Positions 21,058-32,083 of a stretch of DNA of 64,000 nucleotides are shown here, piece by piece. Where the stretch lies: assembly GCF_000234665.1 (NCBI RefSeq), contig NC_018308.1:374818-438817 (forward strand). Direction: 5' to 3'. Made by a program: the position numbers and the translations under genes. Position 1 is the stretch's first letter. Each line of letters starts with the position of its first letter. Source of the DNA: Leishmania mexicana MHOM/GT/2001/U1103. Its lineage: Eukaryota > Euglenozoa > Kinetoplastea > Trypanosomatida > Trypanosomatidae. Under the pieces are notes generated by a model. It saw nothing but the letters and a program-made list of their open reading frames with translations. It did not search any database and was not told the DNA's origin.

Positions 21058-22113
21058 TTAGAGCTTGCTGGCAATCGGCGCTACAGTCTCCGCCTTCCCG
21101 TTGCGGTCGCGGAAGGCCATGCACAGGTCCACCTCCTGGCGGCTGCCGAGGTAGACCGGCGTGCGCTGATGGAGGCGAGTGATGGACTGCTCAAGGATAC
21201 GGCCATTGCTGCCCATCGCCTTACCGCCTGCCTGCTCCACGATCATCGCCATCGGTGCAGCCTCGTACAGAAAGCGCAGCTTCCCCTCCACCTGGTTTGC
21301 GTCCTTGGGGTAGCAGAATATACCGCCGTAGAGGAGCGTGCGGTGGATGTCGCCGACCATGGAGCCGATGTAGCGCGCGGTGTACTGGGTTGTCTTGTTC
21401 ATCTTGAGGTAGTTGATGTACTCCTTGAACCACGGCTCCCACTTGCCGTAATTGCCTTCGTTGACACTGTAGATGCCGCGCTTTTTCGGGATGCTGATGT
21501 GCGGGTGCGTCAGGATGAACTCGCCGATGTTGGGATCCAGGGTAAAGCCGTGAACGCCGTGTCCGCTCGTCAGCACGAGGTTCGTGGCACTGCCGTACAC
21601 GGCGTACCCGGCAGAAACCATGTCCGTTCCCTTAAGCTTGCGGATCACGGCGTTGGCGTCCTCGACGCTGCTTATGGTGGTGTTCTTGGGCAGCCGCCAC
21701 ACACCCCAGATAGAGCCTACGGAGACGTTGGCATCAATGTTGCTGCTACCGTCAAGAGGGTCGAAGAAGATGAGGTAGTCGCCACGGCGGTCGCTCTCGG
21801 CGACGATCATCTGCTCCTCCTCCTCGCTGCCGAGCACGCACACGCTGGTGGAGCTCAGCAGGTACGCCTTGAACGCCATGTTCGAGATCACATCCAGCTT
21901 CGCTTGCTGGTCACCCGTCGCGTTCGCCGACTGCCCCGCAATGTAGCCCAGCATGCCCTTCATGCCGGCACGTCGGATGTTCTTCTCGATCACCTTCACG
22001 GAGGTTTGAATCGCCATCATCAAGAGCGTAAACTCGCCGCGACTGTGCGGTGGTTGGCTCTTGATGATGTACTGGGTGAGCGTAGTGGGAGTGGGGGTGC
22101 GCCTGATGTCCAT
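21058..22113 (-). CDS. FBP: Fructose-1,6-bisphosphatase, glycosomal (351 aa)
   Basis: Catalyses hydrolysis of fructose 1,6-bisphosphate to fructose 6-phosphate in gluconeogenesis. The metal- and substrate-binding signature FDPLDGSSNID is at residues 117-127. The family pattern continues with GSIWGVWR and, near the C terminus, a substrate-binding LRFLYEAAPMA segment and a GGKAMGSNGRILE block. The protein ends in Ser-Lys-Leu, a type 1 peroxisomal targeting signal, which in trypanosomatids directs import into glycosomes. The ATG is at 22111-22113. The ORF is open upstream, but that part crosses a polypyrimidine tract and AG, so it is 5' UTR. The length is normal for the family. Confidence 0.97.
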   Translation of the reverse strand: MDIRRTPTPTTLTQYIIKSQPPHSRGEFTLLMMAIQTSVKVIEKNIRRAGMKGMLGYIAGQSANATGDQQAKLDVISNMAFKAYLLSSTSVCVLGSEEEEQMIVAESDRRGDYLIFFDPLDGSSNIDANVSVGSIWGVWRLPKNTTISSVEDANAVIRKLKGTDMVSAGYAVYGSATNLVLTSGHGVHGFTLDPNIGEFILTHPHISIPKKRGIYSVNEGNYGKWEPWFKEYINYLKMNKTTQYTARYIGSMVGDIHRTLLYGGIFCYPKDANQVEGKLRFLYEAAPMAMIVEQAGGKAMGSNGRILEQSITRLHQRTPVYLGSRQEVDLCMAFRDRNGKAETVAPIASKL

Positions 22114-23149
22114 TCTGAGCAAGAGGGCCGCGGCTGCGGTAGGAGACCTGAGGGTTGAACGTGGAAAGGGGGGGGGGGTTGGCGGAGGCTGGAGTGGGGT
22201 GGGTGGGGGTTCAACACCAACCAAGTGACCGAGTCCGAGACTGGTGTGGCGATAGGCGTGCGGACCAGAGCGTGAGAGGAGAAGGGGGACGGTGGCCACG
22301 ATGGGAGGAAGACAGAAGAAATCGGTGAAGAAAAGCACAGGGATGGTGGTGGTGGTGGTGGATGCGTAACCACGAACAGGAGGCAACTACCAAGGGACAG
22401 GGGCGCACCCGCACACACGTATATACGGTGCGTGGGGTAGAGAGAGATGGAGAGAGAACAAGAGTGCGCGTGTGCGTCTGGGTGCAGAGAAGCGGTGAAG
22501 GTAGAGTGAGGGTGGGGGGAAGAGGGTGGGGTAGTTTGACGAGCGAAGCAGGTACCTCTTCCACAGCGCAGATGGTGTGTGCGAGCGTGCAAGCGCCATG
22601 GAGGAGGCAGAGGCAGGAACAGTGACGGTGAGGGAGAAAGTGACACAAGAGGATGTCTAGGAAGCGCTGAGGAGCGAGAAGCCCACCAGATCAGCAGACA
22701 CTGACAGGCATGAGTGCCTCCGCAGCACAGGACGGCGATGCCGTACAACAACAGCAGCAGCAGAAGAGGGCGGAACGTGTGCCCCCCCCCGCACTTTCGT
22801 GGTGATTGTCTGCACTTCTTCGACTCACACACGTCGGCCCTCTTTGGAGTCATCAGGGATGGACTGCGCTAGCAAAGGCGTGAGCGAGAGTGGGGGCAGC
22901 GGAGGCGCTGCTGTAAACGGTCAGAGGCACAGACGGGCACGAGCCCACTCACGATGAGAAGCCGCCCGAGCAGTGATGTGAGCAAGTGCTATGCTCGTCG
23001 AAACAAGTCTCGGAGCATTCAAAGCGCTGGAACTGGAATCTGGCGTCGTTCCTCCACACCTTGCCTCTCTCCGCCTCTTCCACCTGGGATGCCCACAGAG
23101 GGAAGACAGCGAGAGGGCTTCATCACTCGGCGGCCTCGGTGCGGCGGGC
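22114..23149. other. Spacer between FBPase and the methyltransferase relic
   Basis: About 1 kb. The left part is CT-rich on the sense strand (FBPase 5' flank). The right part (22921-23149) is an open continuation of the methyltransferase relic frame without recognisable domain sequence. Confidence 0.5.
22148..22182 (-). promoter_or_regulatory. Predicted trans-splice acceptor of the FBPase gene
   Basis: On the sense strand a C/T-rich run (plus 22163-22182) is followed by AG at plus 22148-22149, 35 bases before the ATG. It supports the chosen start and excludes the longer upstream frame. Confidence 0.6.
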
Positions 23150-24053
23150 GAAGACAGAGTGGCTGCGCAGCACCTTATGCGATACCCACTCCCCCCCTGT
23201 GCGATGTGAACCTCTTGAAAGCTCTTCGCCTTCAACAGCTGCTCGACACGGAGAACCGTGTCTTCAATATCGTGCACTTCGGCAACCAGCTGCTCGATAC
23301 GCCCCCACTCCGAATCCGCAATGCCCTGGAGAACGTCCCACTCGGACCCTGTGACGTCCACCTTCACCAGAGCGATTGGCCCACCTGCATTGCGGCGACG
23401 CATCGCAACGTCTGTCTTGCGGGACGTTGATCGCTCGAGGAGCTCGGCGAAAGACACGCAGTCGCACTGCACGCGCCTCATCTGCGACGGAGACGCGAGT
23501 AAGATGATGATGAGCAGTACCAGCGGCGGCATGAGCCGGAGTGTAACAATCCACTGCAGAACAGGTGTCTCGAGCAGCGAGCACAGAATCAGGGTCGGTT
23601 GCGCAGGCAAGTTGCCCGAGGTGACGTTGTCGCGGGCCATCACCGACAGCTGCGTGAAGCGAGGGGCGGCCTTCCACGCGCGGGTCGACAAGGAGCTCGG
23701 CGCCGGTCACGGATGCGGCCGACACGCCGACCTGCTCCACCCACACGAGCTGTCTGTAGCGTGCCGTGCTCTCCTTCACCAGCGCACCCAGGCGAAGAAT
23801 CGGCTCGGCTGCCACGACAACGGCCTGCGGATTCCCTTCTAACACAAACATGCTACAGAGACCAACGCTACCGTCCATATTCGATCACCAACCGGCTGCC
23901 AGTTGCAGGAACGTTGACGCCGTGGCGGCGCGTGTAGAACGTGTCCTTAAAGATCTCCCGTGTCACCGTCGCCTGTTCCCCAGTCTCCGCAGACAGCCTT
24001 CTACTCCACCGGCCTCGCGCAGCTGGGGGCAGTGGTGAACTCGCTGGGTGCAT
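23150..24053 (-). pseudogene. FkbM-type methyltransferase relic with two frameshifts
   Basis: FkbM-family enzymes are SAM-dependent O-methyltransferases, common in bacterial natural-product and glycan pathways. Three minus-strand segments read consecutively through the domain in different frames. Segment one (24053 to about 23880) has the pre-domain pattern TREIFKD..RHGVNVP and the first strand, up to LVIE. Segment two (about 23878-23700) has the SAM-site helix VGLCSMFVLEGNPQAVVVAAEP. Segment three (about 23690-23150) has the late motif LVKVDVTGSEWDVLQGI and the following EQLVAEVHDIED. The breaks lie near 23875-23882 and near 23690. The SAM-binding acidic/Gly loop falls exactly at the first break. 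A start at ATG 24051-24053 is possible. Errors in the sequence could mimic this, but two in 0.9 kb is unlikely. Confidence 0.75.
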
Positions 24054-25623
24054 TTTGAGAGTTGATGCGTGTGCAAGACCCACCAGGGAACCTACACGGA
24101 GAGAGCGACGGACGCCCGCAAGCAGCCAGCTGGGAGCGTGAGCACCATAGCGCTGTCCCAGTGCCGCGTGCACAGCTGTGTGTGGTGGTGCTCGGACGTG
24201 CGTGAGCGTGGTGCTGTCGTTCTGCGGTGTTGACAGCTGCAGGCGTTGAGCGCAGACGTGCGTGTGTGTTTACCTCCGCGCTTGTCTGCGCCACGCACCA
24301 CGCAACGAGCAGAGAGATGGACAGAGCAGCATAAAAAGGTGCAGGGGCCCCGTGGCAGCGGCGCCGATGTGCCCGACAGCGGCAAACACGGAAAAGAGAA
24401 GGTGGGCGGGAAGAGGCCGTGTGAGGTACTTGGCGAGGCAACACTCCAAGTGTAGTAAACGCGGGCGGTCTATTGTGCGCGCTTCTGCCTGTGTGTGTGT
24501 GCCCCCAGGAGGGGGCCGAGAGAACAGAGAACCGCAAAGGTGTTGTATCTCGCGCGACAGGGCTGAAAGCAGGGGTTCTCTCAGTGGGATCAGCACCGCC
24601 CTTGGAGACTGCCGTGGTCCGCTGTAGCATAAGCTTCCCTCCACGCCACATCCCCCTCCTCTTCACTCTGCGCACACCTGAGGGGGAAGGGGGGAAGGGG
24701 AGGCGTACACCGCTGCACACATCTTCACGCGTAAGGGAGCCTGTGGAATACATATATATGTATGGGCAGCGGTGCAAGAGTGCGCGCCTGAGCGATGACA
24801 GCAGCGGGAAGGTCGAGGCATCTCTCGCACGCTCTCTCGGCGAGAGTCTGACCGCATCTCCTCCTCGACCTCCTCCCAGTTACAAGGCCACACCCTCCGC
24901 CTCCTCCTCGCACATGTGCCTTCGCTCATGCGTGCCCCTGCCGGGATAACGGACACAGCACCGCGTCGACGCCGCTGCGACTGAACACGAGCCGTAGGCT
25001 GAATACAGTACCGCCTGTCATTCGGTTCGTGGCGTTCTACATTAGAGAAGGTGACCCTACACACACGCACGCGTACACAAAGCGGTGGCGGCGGTGGTGT
25101 GGGTGTGGACAAGGCGGCGCCGAAAGAAAGGACAGGAAGAGAAGGGAGAGAGGTGATCCGACAAGCACACACGCACATCACAAGGAGGAGGGCGAGAGAG
25201 GGGCACCGTGGTTTTCGGTGTCTGTATGTGCCTCAGTGGGCCTGGCGTCGCTTTGCTGAGTTGCCCGCTGTTCGTTCGTTTTCTTTCCTGTTCAATACGC
25301 CCCTGTCGTCGAGGAGGCAGCCTCAGGCGAAATAGCACGCATTACGTGCCACCACTGGCGCGTGATGCCGTAACGGAGAGGGGGCCCGTGCCCGTGCGCA
25401 TGCCGAAATTTGTCTGTCTGTGTACGTGTGTGCACGCTGTGGCAAAAACAAACAACAAAATGTAAACAGAAGAAACAGAGGTGCGCTTGTCGCCGTCATT
25501 CGCGCCGTCTCTGCTTTTCAACGCGTCTGCTCTCGCTCCCGCACACGCTCACCTGCTCGCTCGCTCAGGGGCCGCCACCCTCCGTGTCTATCCTTCACAT
25601 GCAAAGTCCAGGGGCACCCACCC

Positions 25624-25736
25624 ACCCATCGCGTGGTGCCGAGCAGCTTTGCACAGGTGGCACAGCAATGCGCCGACTCCACCATGGGAGCACGGCCTCT
25701 GCCTCAAACTCCAGCTCTCCCTCCGGCCCTCCCCCA
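25624..25736 (+). repeat. SIDER-like retroposon fragment, copy 1
   Basis: About 113 bases are almost identical (roughly two mismatches by eye) to the reverse complement of 35200-35312. The two copies therefore face each other. The sequence resembles, from memory, the conserved 5' signature of Leishmania short interspersed degenerate retroposons (SIDER), which occur in 3' UTRs. Homology stops abruptly after 25736, so this is a fragment. It lies antisense within the presumed PTB1/DRBD3 3' region. Confidence 0.6.
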
Positions 25737-26549
25737 CACATAAAAACGAAGAAGAGACCGCAGGGCGAGAGGCTGGTCGTCAGTGACACCGTCGTGCTGT
25801 GGTGAACGGCGTAGAGGAAGCACGGTAGCCGTTCAAAGCGAAGGTATGGGGGACAGGTAGAGCAGAGCGCGAGAGAGGCGGCCGGAGAACATGACACGCA
25901 GACACAGTGCGCTCGGCAACAGGGACTGCTTGGGGAATCTCTCTCTCCTTGCTGCATGCGCACCCGCACATGGCACGCGACGCCGTATACGGCGTGGGCG
26001 TCACATCGTTGTCGATGTCACACATGAAGGTGGGCGAGGGGAGCGGAGGGGCGCGCGACGGTACAAACGACAAGATGGGAGAGACATGAATAACGAGTAC
26101 AGACGCCGCAATCAAACAACGGAGGTCGCACGACCAACGGATACCCGAAAGCCGAACGGGCCAAAACGCACGAAGCGACGCGAGAGGGAGAGGAGGAAGC
26201 GAAGGTGCGAATCACCCAAAGCCGAAGCGACACCATCGAAGCACGGAAGCGCACGCACAGACACACATGCGTCGCAAAGAGAAAGAAGAAAGCTCGAGAC
26301 AGACGGCACAGAACGACACAAAACAAACAGCGTCGAATTCGGCATAATACAACGTGAGGCGAGACAACGTTAGAGGGAACCAGGGATACAAGGAATGATG
26401 CCCACCATCGCACAGCACACTCGCAGGCAACCGTTACGGCCACGAGCAGCTCGTCAGGCAGCGACAGAGACACACATGTATATGCGACAACAACCCCCCT
26501 TCCCTCCTGCTCCACTATACTAAGGAGACAACAACAGTGGAAAGCGTGC

Positions 26550-26574
26550 GTGTGTGTGTGTGTGTGTGTGTGTG
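26550..26574 (+). repeat. (GT)n microsatellite
   Basis: About 12 GT units in the gene-poor region. Confidence 0.9.
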
Positions 26575-29500
26575 AGCGACGGCGGCATACGCCTACAAGC
26601 ACATACGGCGTACGCACAGTAACAAGGGTTGCGAAAACCAACCAACACAGCGCTGGCGACGAGGGGAGAGAGGGGGATGTGCACGGGCAGACACAGACCC
26701 ATGCAAGCCAAGACAAACCGTCGGGGGGGGGGGAGGGATTACACGCACGCACACACGCAAGAGAGTCATACACATATACATAGAGAGAGAGGGGGGAGGA
26801 AAGAGCGACAAGGCAGAGGCTGTGAAGTGCCATCCTCGTCATGACCGTTGCGGTCCGCACACAGCGCCCCTACAACACTCTCGCTCCTTTACTCTCTTAC
26901 CCTCTCAAGCTGTGGATAGTGGCCACCAGACGGCGAAACAGACAACGTACAACAGGAAAGTAAAACAACGGAACACCGACAACCAACGGAAACAGAGGCG
27001 CGCAGAAACAGTCCTTTGACATGCACCCACACACCCACACACCCGCGCACCCACATAAATAAATAAGGAAGCCCAAGCACGCACGCACGAAGCATAGGAA
27101 GGTGGGAAAAGGGGGAGGGGGAGGGGGAGCGGCGGAGATGATGACGGAGGGGATAACGTGGGTGGCGGGAGGGGAGAGGGGGCAGACAGACACACGCACA
27201 ACTAGGAACACCCATACATACGCATTCGGCGAGGGGCTCGCTTCGTTGCATGTGCGCTATCGGGTGACGTCTCCCGAGCAAGAATCGCTAGGGGAAGAGA
27301 AGCGACAGGGGGTGGGGGCGGGGGAGTGACCAGGGAGCGGATGGGCGGTGAGGCGCTGGCGTTTACGAGCGCACCAGAGACGACAGGCAGAGATCATCAC
27401 GACAAGGAGAAAAGCAAACAACGTAAAATGAGTCTACTCAGAAGCGCGCATAGGTTCGTCTTACTTGCAACAGAGGAAGATGTAGAAGGCACATCCACAA
27501 GCACGGCTGCTGCATGCGCGTGCGAGTGTGCGTGCGCGGGTGTCTGTGCCAGCCTCTCTCACCCGCACCCGTCCTTGGCGAGGGAACGCAGGCGTGTGCG
27601 GAGGAGGAGGAGGAAGGGGGAGGGGTTATGCGTCCCCGTTGGGCCACGTGTGTTCCACCGAGACGTGAACACGCCGACGAAAACAAAACAAACAGACGCA
27701 CCGCCGAGGAAGAGAGAAGCCGACGCGCACGCAACGGGGACGCAGTCGCCGGCACAGCCAACGAAGAGGCGACAATGCGAGCACGCGCATGCAGCTCAGA
27801 GCTGCAGCCGTAGGGGACAAGCCGTCATCATGGGGCAATCGTCGCGGTGGTGGGAAGAGCACAAGATGAGGGAGCGAAGACGCGAGCAACCGAGAACGAG
27901 AGAAGGGAGAGGGAATTTGATGGGGGAGGGGGGAGGAAGGTGGGCAGACAGCAAGTAAGGAGAGAGTCGTGGAGCAAGAGACCCAGCAAACCGAAAGAAA
28001 ACAAAGATGGTTGCGCATTTTGCGTGGGTGCGGGTGGTGCAAGGGGAGAAGGGGATGCCAAATATCATCTTTTGCGGGGCGTTCGAGAGTGCTTCAGTGA
28101 AAGAACAAAGGAGGGAAGAAGGGAGGGAGGCGAGAGACGCCGGCACGACCGCGCGAGGAGTGGAGGTAAGAGAGAAGACGGCGATGGATGCATTGAGATG
28201 CCCCTTATCCTTCTTTTTCTTTTGCTTGCCTCCTCGCAGCAGCAGCAACAGCAGCAACACCGTTTGTTTCTCTCTTCTTCCTTGTCTGCTGTCTACATCA
28301 TGCCATGCCTTCTGCGTTGCTTTCTCTCCCTCTCTCCACAGATGACAATATATACTTCGTGTGTCCCTGCGTGTCGCTTCGTCGCCAGGGTTAGCGATGC
28401 CCATTCGCGAGGGTGGACTCACTAAAAGAGGCAAAACCAGAAAAAACAGAGGCGGAGTGGGGGTGGGGGTTTACAGGAAAAGGGAAGAGCACGTTCTCTG
28501 CACCCTGTGTGGTTATCTCTCTCACTCTGTGCGCGTGTGTGTGTCTGTACGCAGCGTATATGTGCGAAGTGCTTTGGGGGAAGAGGAGGGGGAGGGGAGG
28601 GCGGCTGAGGAGACCCACACAGGGATATAGAGAGAGAGGGAGGGACAGTTAATAGGAGAAAAGGGAACACCACACACGACACACGACACAACAGAGCAAT
28701 GGAGCACAAGGAAAAGGGACGGAGAAATAGAGAGCGCAACACACACACACACACACACAATAAAGAAGAGGGTACCTAAACACAGTGAGGGGACGAAAGG
28801 GGAGCAAGGGATACCAGGCAAGGACACCACGCCAACGACGACACGTGCGCACGCAAACACACGCGGGAAGAGGGATTCTATAGAGAGGCAGAACATGCGC
28901 TGCGTTGTGCTTTGGTTGTTGCTGACGTCGATCATGTTTCTTCTGTCCCTCTCCCTCTCTCCCTCTTCCTCTGCATGCGTGCGTGCGTGTGGACTCTCCT
29001 ACTTTCTGCTGTGTGTGTGTGTGCGTGTGGAGGGGGAGGGGCGACGCTTCGTGGCAGTTAAACTGACGAGTGCATAACAACGAAAGCAGGGGGACCGCTC
29101 CAGGAAGGAGGGCGGGAGGGGGGGGGGTGCTGACGTGATGGAGGCGTGGGGGAGGAGAGAAGAGAGAGGAGAGGGAGAGGTCACCCACACCTTCTCAACG
29201 GGAGATGCGATGGGAGGAGCGCGCCAAGGAGAACGGTGCGTGTACAACGGCGGAGGAAAGGACAAGAGAAGCAGGCCCGGGCTGCACACTTACCAACCAT
29301 AAACATCACAGGGCACGGTAATGGAGCCATACGTGACAGGACCCTTCATCCTCCCTCATACATGAGCTTCCTCCCTCGTGATGTGAACGCGTCTACATCC
29401 CTGCTGCATCTCTTGAAGGTCCCTTCAGTCACACGTATGTGCGCTTGCACATGCGTCTGCTACCTCTGATATTGTTGATATCCTCTTCGCACCTCCCGTG

Positions 29501-30387
29501 ATTCCGGCCACCACCACAGCTAAAACTACCTACATGACCTCCCTTTTCTTGTCAGCATGACCGTGCGCTCCAGTTGACCCTTTCTTCTATCACGCTTGCG
29601 CGTGTGACCGGGGGAGAGGAAAACGGTCACGGCAACACGGAAGAACGAAAAATAATAACCCCCGCGCACCGAGTCAGGGGCAGAGAGGCGGGAGGAGGAC
29701 TTTTGGAGGGAGGGAGGCTGAGAGAGGGTCGAGGACAGAGGGAGGAGGGAGGGGGTGTACCGGGAGAGACCCAACCTTATCAAGGAAACAAACAAAACAT
29801 AGTGACGAAGAAGGGGGAAAAAGGGTTGTGGGTGTAACAATATAGGCCAGCAGGGAGGCAGGGAACCACCGAGAGCGCCACCGAACACGCACACACGCAC
29901 AAGCACACGTAGAGGGGGTGGGTGGGTGGATGGGGGCAGAAGAGGGAACCAGCGGAGGAGGTGCGGTGCTGGGGCAAAGCAAGACAATCACCAAGAGGTA
30001 CACCAAAAGACAAAGAGAGGAGAACAAATGAAGCATCGTCAGCCGCTGTGTATACACGCACGCACGCACACAAAGTGAGGGGACGCAAGTGAGAAGGGGC
30101 GGGGTCCGTGTACGGAACAGAGGGGAGGAAGTTGGGAGAGGGGAGGGAGAGAGAAATCGACAGCCGCGAGCACATACATCCTTTTCCTTTTCTTGTATTT
30201 TACCAAAGACGGAGAGACGACAACACCACCAACAACACACGTGCTGATCGGCGTGCACAGACGAAAACGAAAAGAAAGAGAGACGTCCTTCCCGCCGCAA
30301 TCATCCTCCCCATCCACTTGCTGTTTACGTGACCGCGTAGGCACACATGGTTGTAGACTCCGATCTGAGTGTAGATCTCTGTATGTG

Positions 30388-30406
30388 TATATATATATAT
30401 ATATAT
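30388..30406. repeat. (TA)n microsatellite
   Basis: About nine TA units, followed after a short gap by a GT run (30418-30433). Confidence 0.9.
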
Positions 30407-31224
30407 GTATAGATGTGTATGTGTGTGTGTGTGCGTGATTTCACCTGTGTTGAGCGGGGATGAGGGGGAGGAGAGAGAGAGAACAACACGTTCGACCATA
30501 CACGTCTGCCACGACAAGCAAAAAACGAGGCAGGGAAAGGGGCAGAGGAAAATCGGTACAGAGCTGCAGAGGGAGGGGGAAAGAGATGGAGGTAGCTGTA
30601 TATGTGCGTGGATGTGTGCGCGTCGAGCATTATCCAAGGCGATGACCACACCAGAAAACGAAAGCAGGCATGAGGAGAGGGAGGGGCGGAGTGAAGGGCA
30701 GCACGGATGGAGGAAGAAGAAACAGGGAGAGGAAAACAGAAAACAAAGAAAGAGCATCACGACGCTTACACCCACAAGCACACAACCATATACCCGGATG
30801 AGGATACCGTAACACACACAGAGAAAGGGGGAGAAGGGGGGGCATGGGAAGGGGCGAGCTCAAGGCGAGTCCATGACACACGCACACACACACACACACA
30901 AAACGGGAAAAAAGAAGAGAAACGATGTGCGACAGGAACAAGAAAAGAGAGACGTCATCATCCACACATTGGACGGAGGCGAACGGTGGAGGGTGGGCAA
31001 GGTATGGCTGCAAGATGCGGATGGACACGATGAAGGGTACAAAAGGTGGCCAGCACACGGCAGCAACCGGAGGGCTGACTAACAAGGCTAATCGGCAAGA
31101 GAGGTGGGGAAAGGGCGAGGAGAAAGGGAAACGAACGCCATGGATGATGAGGTGGGGACAGTATCCAGTTGCGCCGGCCCGTTCTCGCTTTTTGTCTCTA
31201 TTCGTCCGCTCTCTCTCTGCTTAG

Positions 31225-31640
31225 GTGGCGTGCATCACTGATCCCATTGGTCGCGAGAGGCTCAAGAATTCATGGCAGCCCCCAACACCGTCTGCATCGC
31301 TGCGTGCCCACGGAGAGAGGAACGAGGCGTATCATCGCCATAACTGCCACCGCTGTCCGTGTCACGATGCACAGGGAAGTTACCCTCGTTCCAACAAATG
31401 CCCCTTGCAGCGCATGTCCATGCCCGTCCGCATCCCTGCCCATCTGCGAGTGCGGGAGGCGGGGAGGTGTTTGTGCGCCTTGCATCCGCAGTCCATGGAG
31501 AGAGAAGGACGCCCCATCCGATCGTTTCAAAATGCAGGGAAATGCTGGAAAGCGGCTATGTGGGAAAGCACGCATGCGCAATACGCGCCAGTCTCCCTGC
31601 GTCGAAATAAAAATCAATCACCTCACGAGAGCACTGTAAG
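31225..31640 (+). mobile_element. Candidate degenerate retroposon, second type
   Basis: A block that differs in texture from the purine-rich surroundings. It is preceded by a pyrimidine run and TTAG (31180-31224) and ends in an A-rich stretch (about 31606-31618). Its wording, including the region around 31425-31500, resembles repeats I associate with Leishmania SIDER elements, but I cannot confirm that without a search. It contains a long plus-strand frame lacking an ATG start, without a recognisable domain. Confidence 0.3.
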
Positions 31641-32083
31641 TGCGAGAGCGCAAGTGCACACACAGAGAGACAGGTGAGGCGGAGAAAACAGGGCACGTCC
31701 TGAGACGTGCCGGCACAACAAAACAAAACAGGAGGAGGGATGCGAGTAGACTCGTAAGGGTGTTTTCTACGAAAGAAGGAAAAAGTGGGAAGGAGCAGGA
31801 GGTTGACGTCCTTGTGCCGCCGCGTCTTGACGCCGCACGCGTCCGTTCGCCACTTGAGAGACACGCAGGCACGCATCACGCGCGCAAGTACAGAAAGATA
31901 TCTACAGACGCGCTTTTCTTCGCCCACACGACCACACCAACCCATAGACAAAAGGCCCCGGCCTCCACGATGTCTACATGCTCGCGCATCTATGCACACC
32001 CCTTTCAGCACTCTCCCTACGTGCACCTCGTGTCCGTGATGATTATGTCGCTGCCGTAGGCCACGGAATTCACGCAGGAACGC

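Larger units (their letters stand above)
24054..32083. other. Gene-poor region, about 8 kb
   Basis: No credible protein or tRNA gene was found on either strand. It lies downstream of PTB1/DRBD3 in the direction of transcription and may be largely its 3' UTR plus spacer. From about 26.0 to 31.1 kb the plus strand is strongly purine-rich, so the transcript would be CU-rich. It contains GT/CA/TA microsatellites and copies of two retroposon-like repeats listed separately. Many frames are open only because stop codons are rare in such skewed sequence. Confidence 0.6.

Noticed and set aside
23258..23842. Plus-strand frames across the methyltransferase relic
   Set aside because: Antisense shadows; the recognisable motifs are all on the minus strand.
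24054..32083. Search for tRNA, 5S rRNA, snoRNA clusters or a CRISPR array in the gene-poor region
   Set aside because: No TTCGANNCC-type tRNA T-loops in context and no regularly spaced repeats were seen by eye; a covariance-model scan was not possible.
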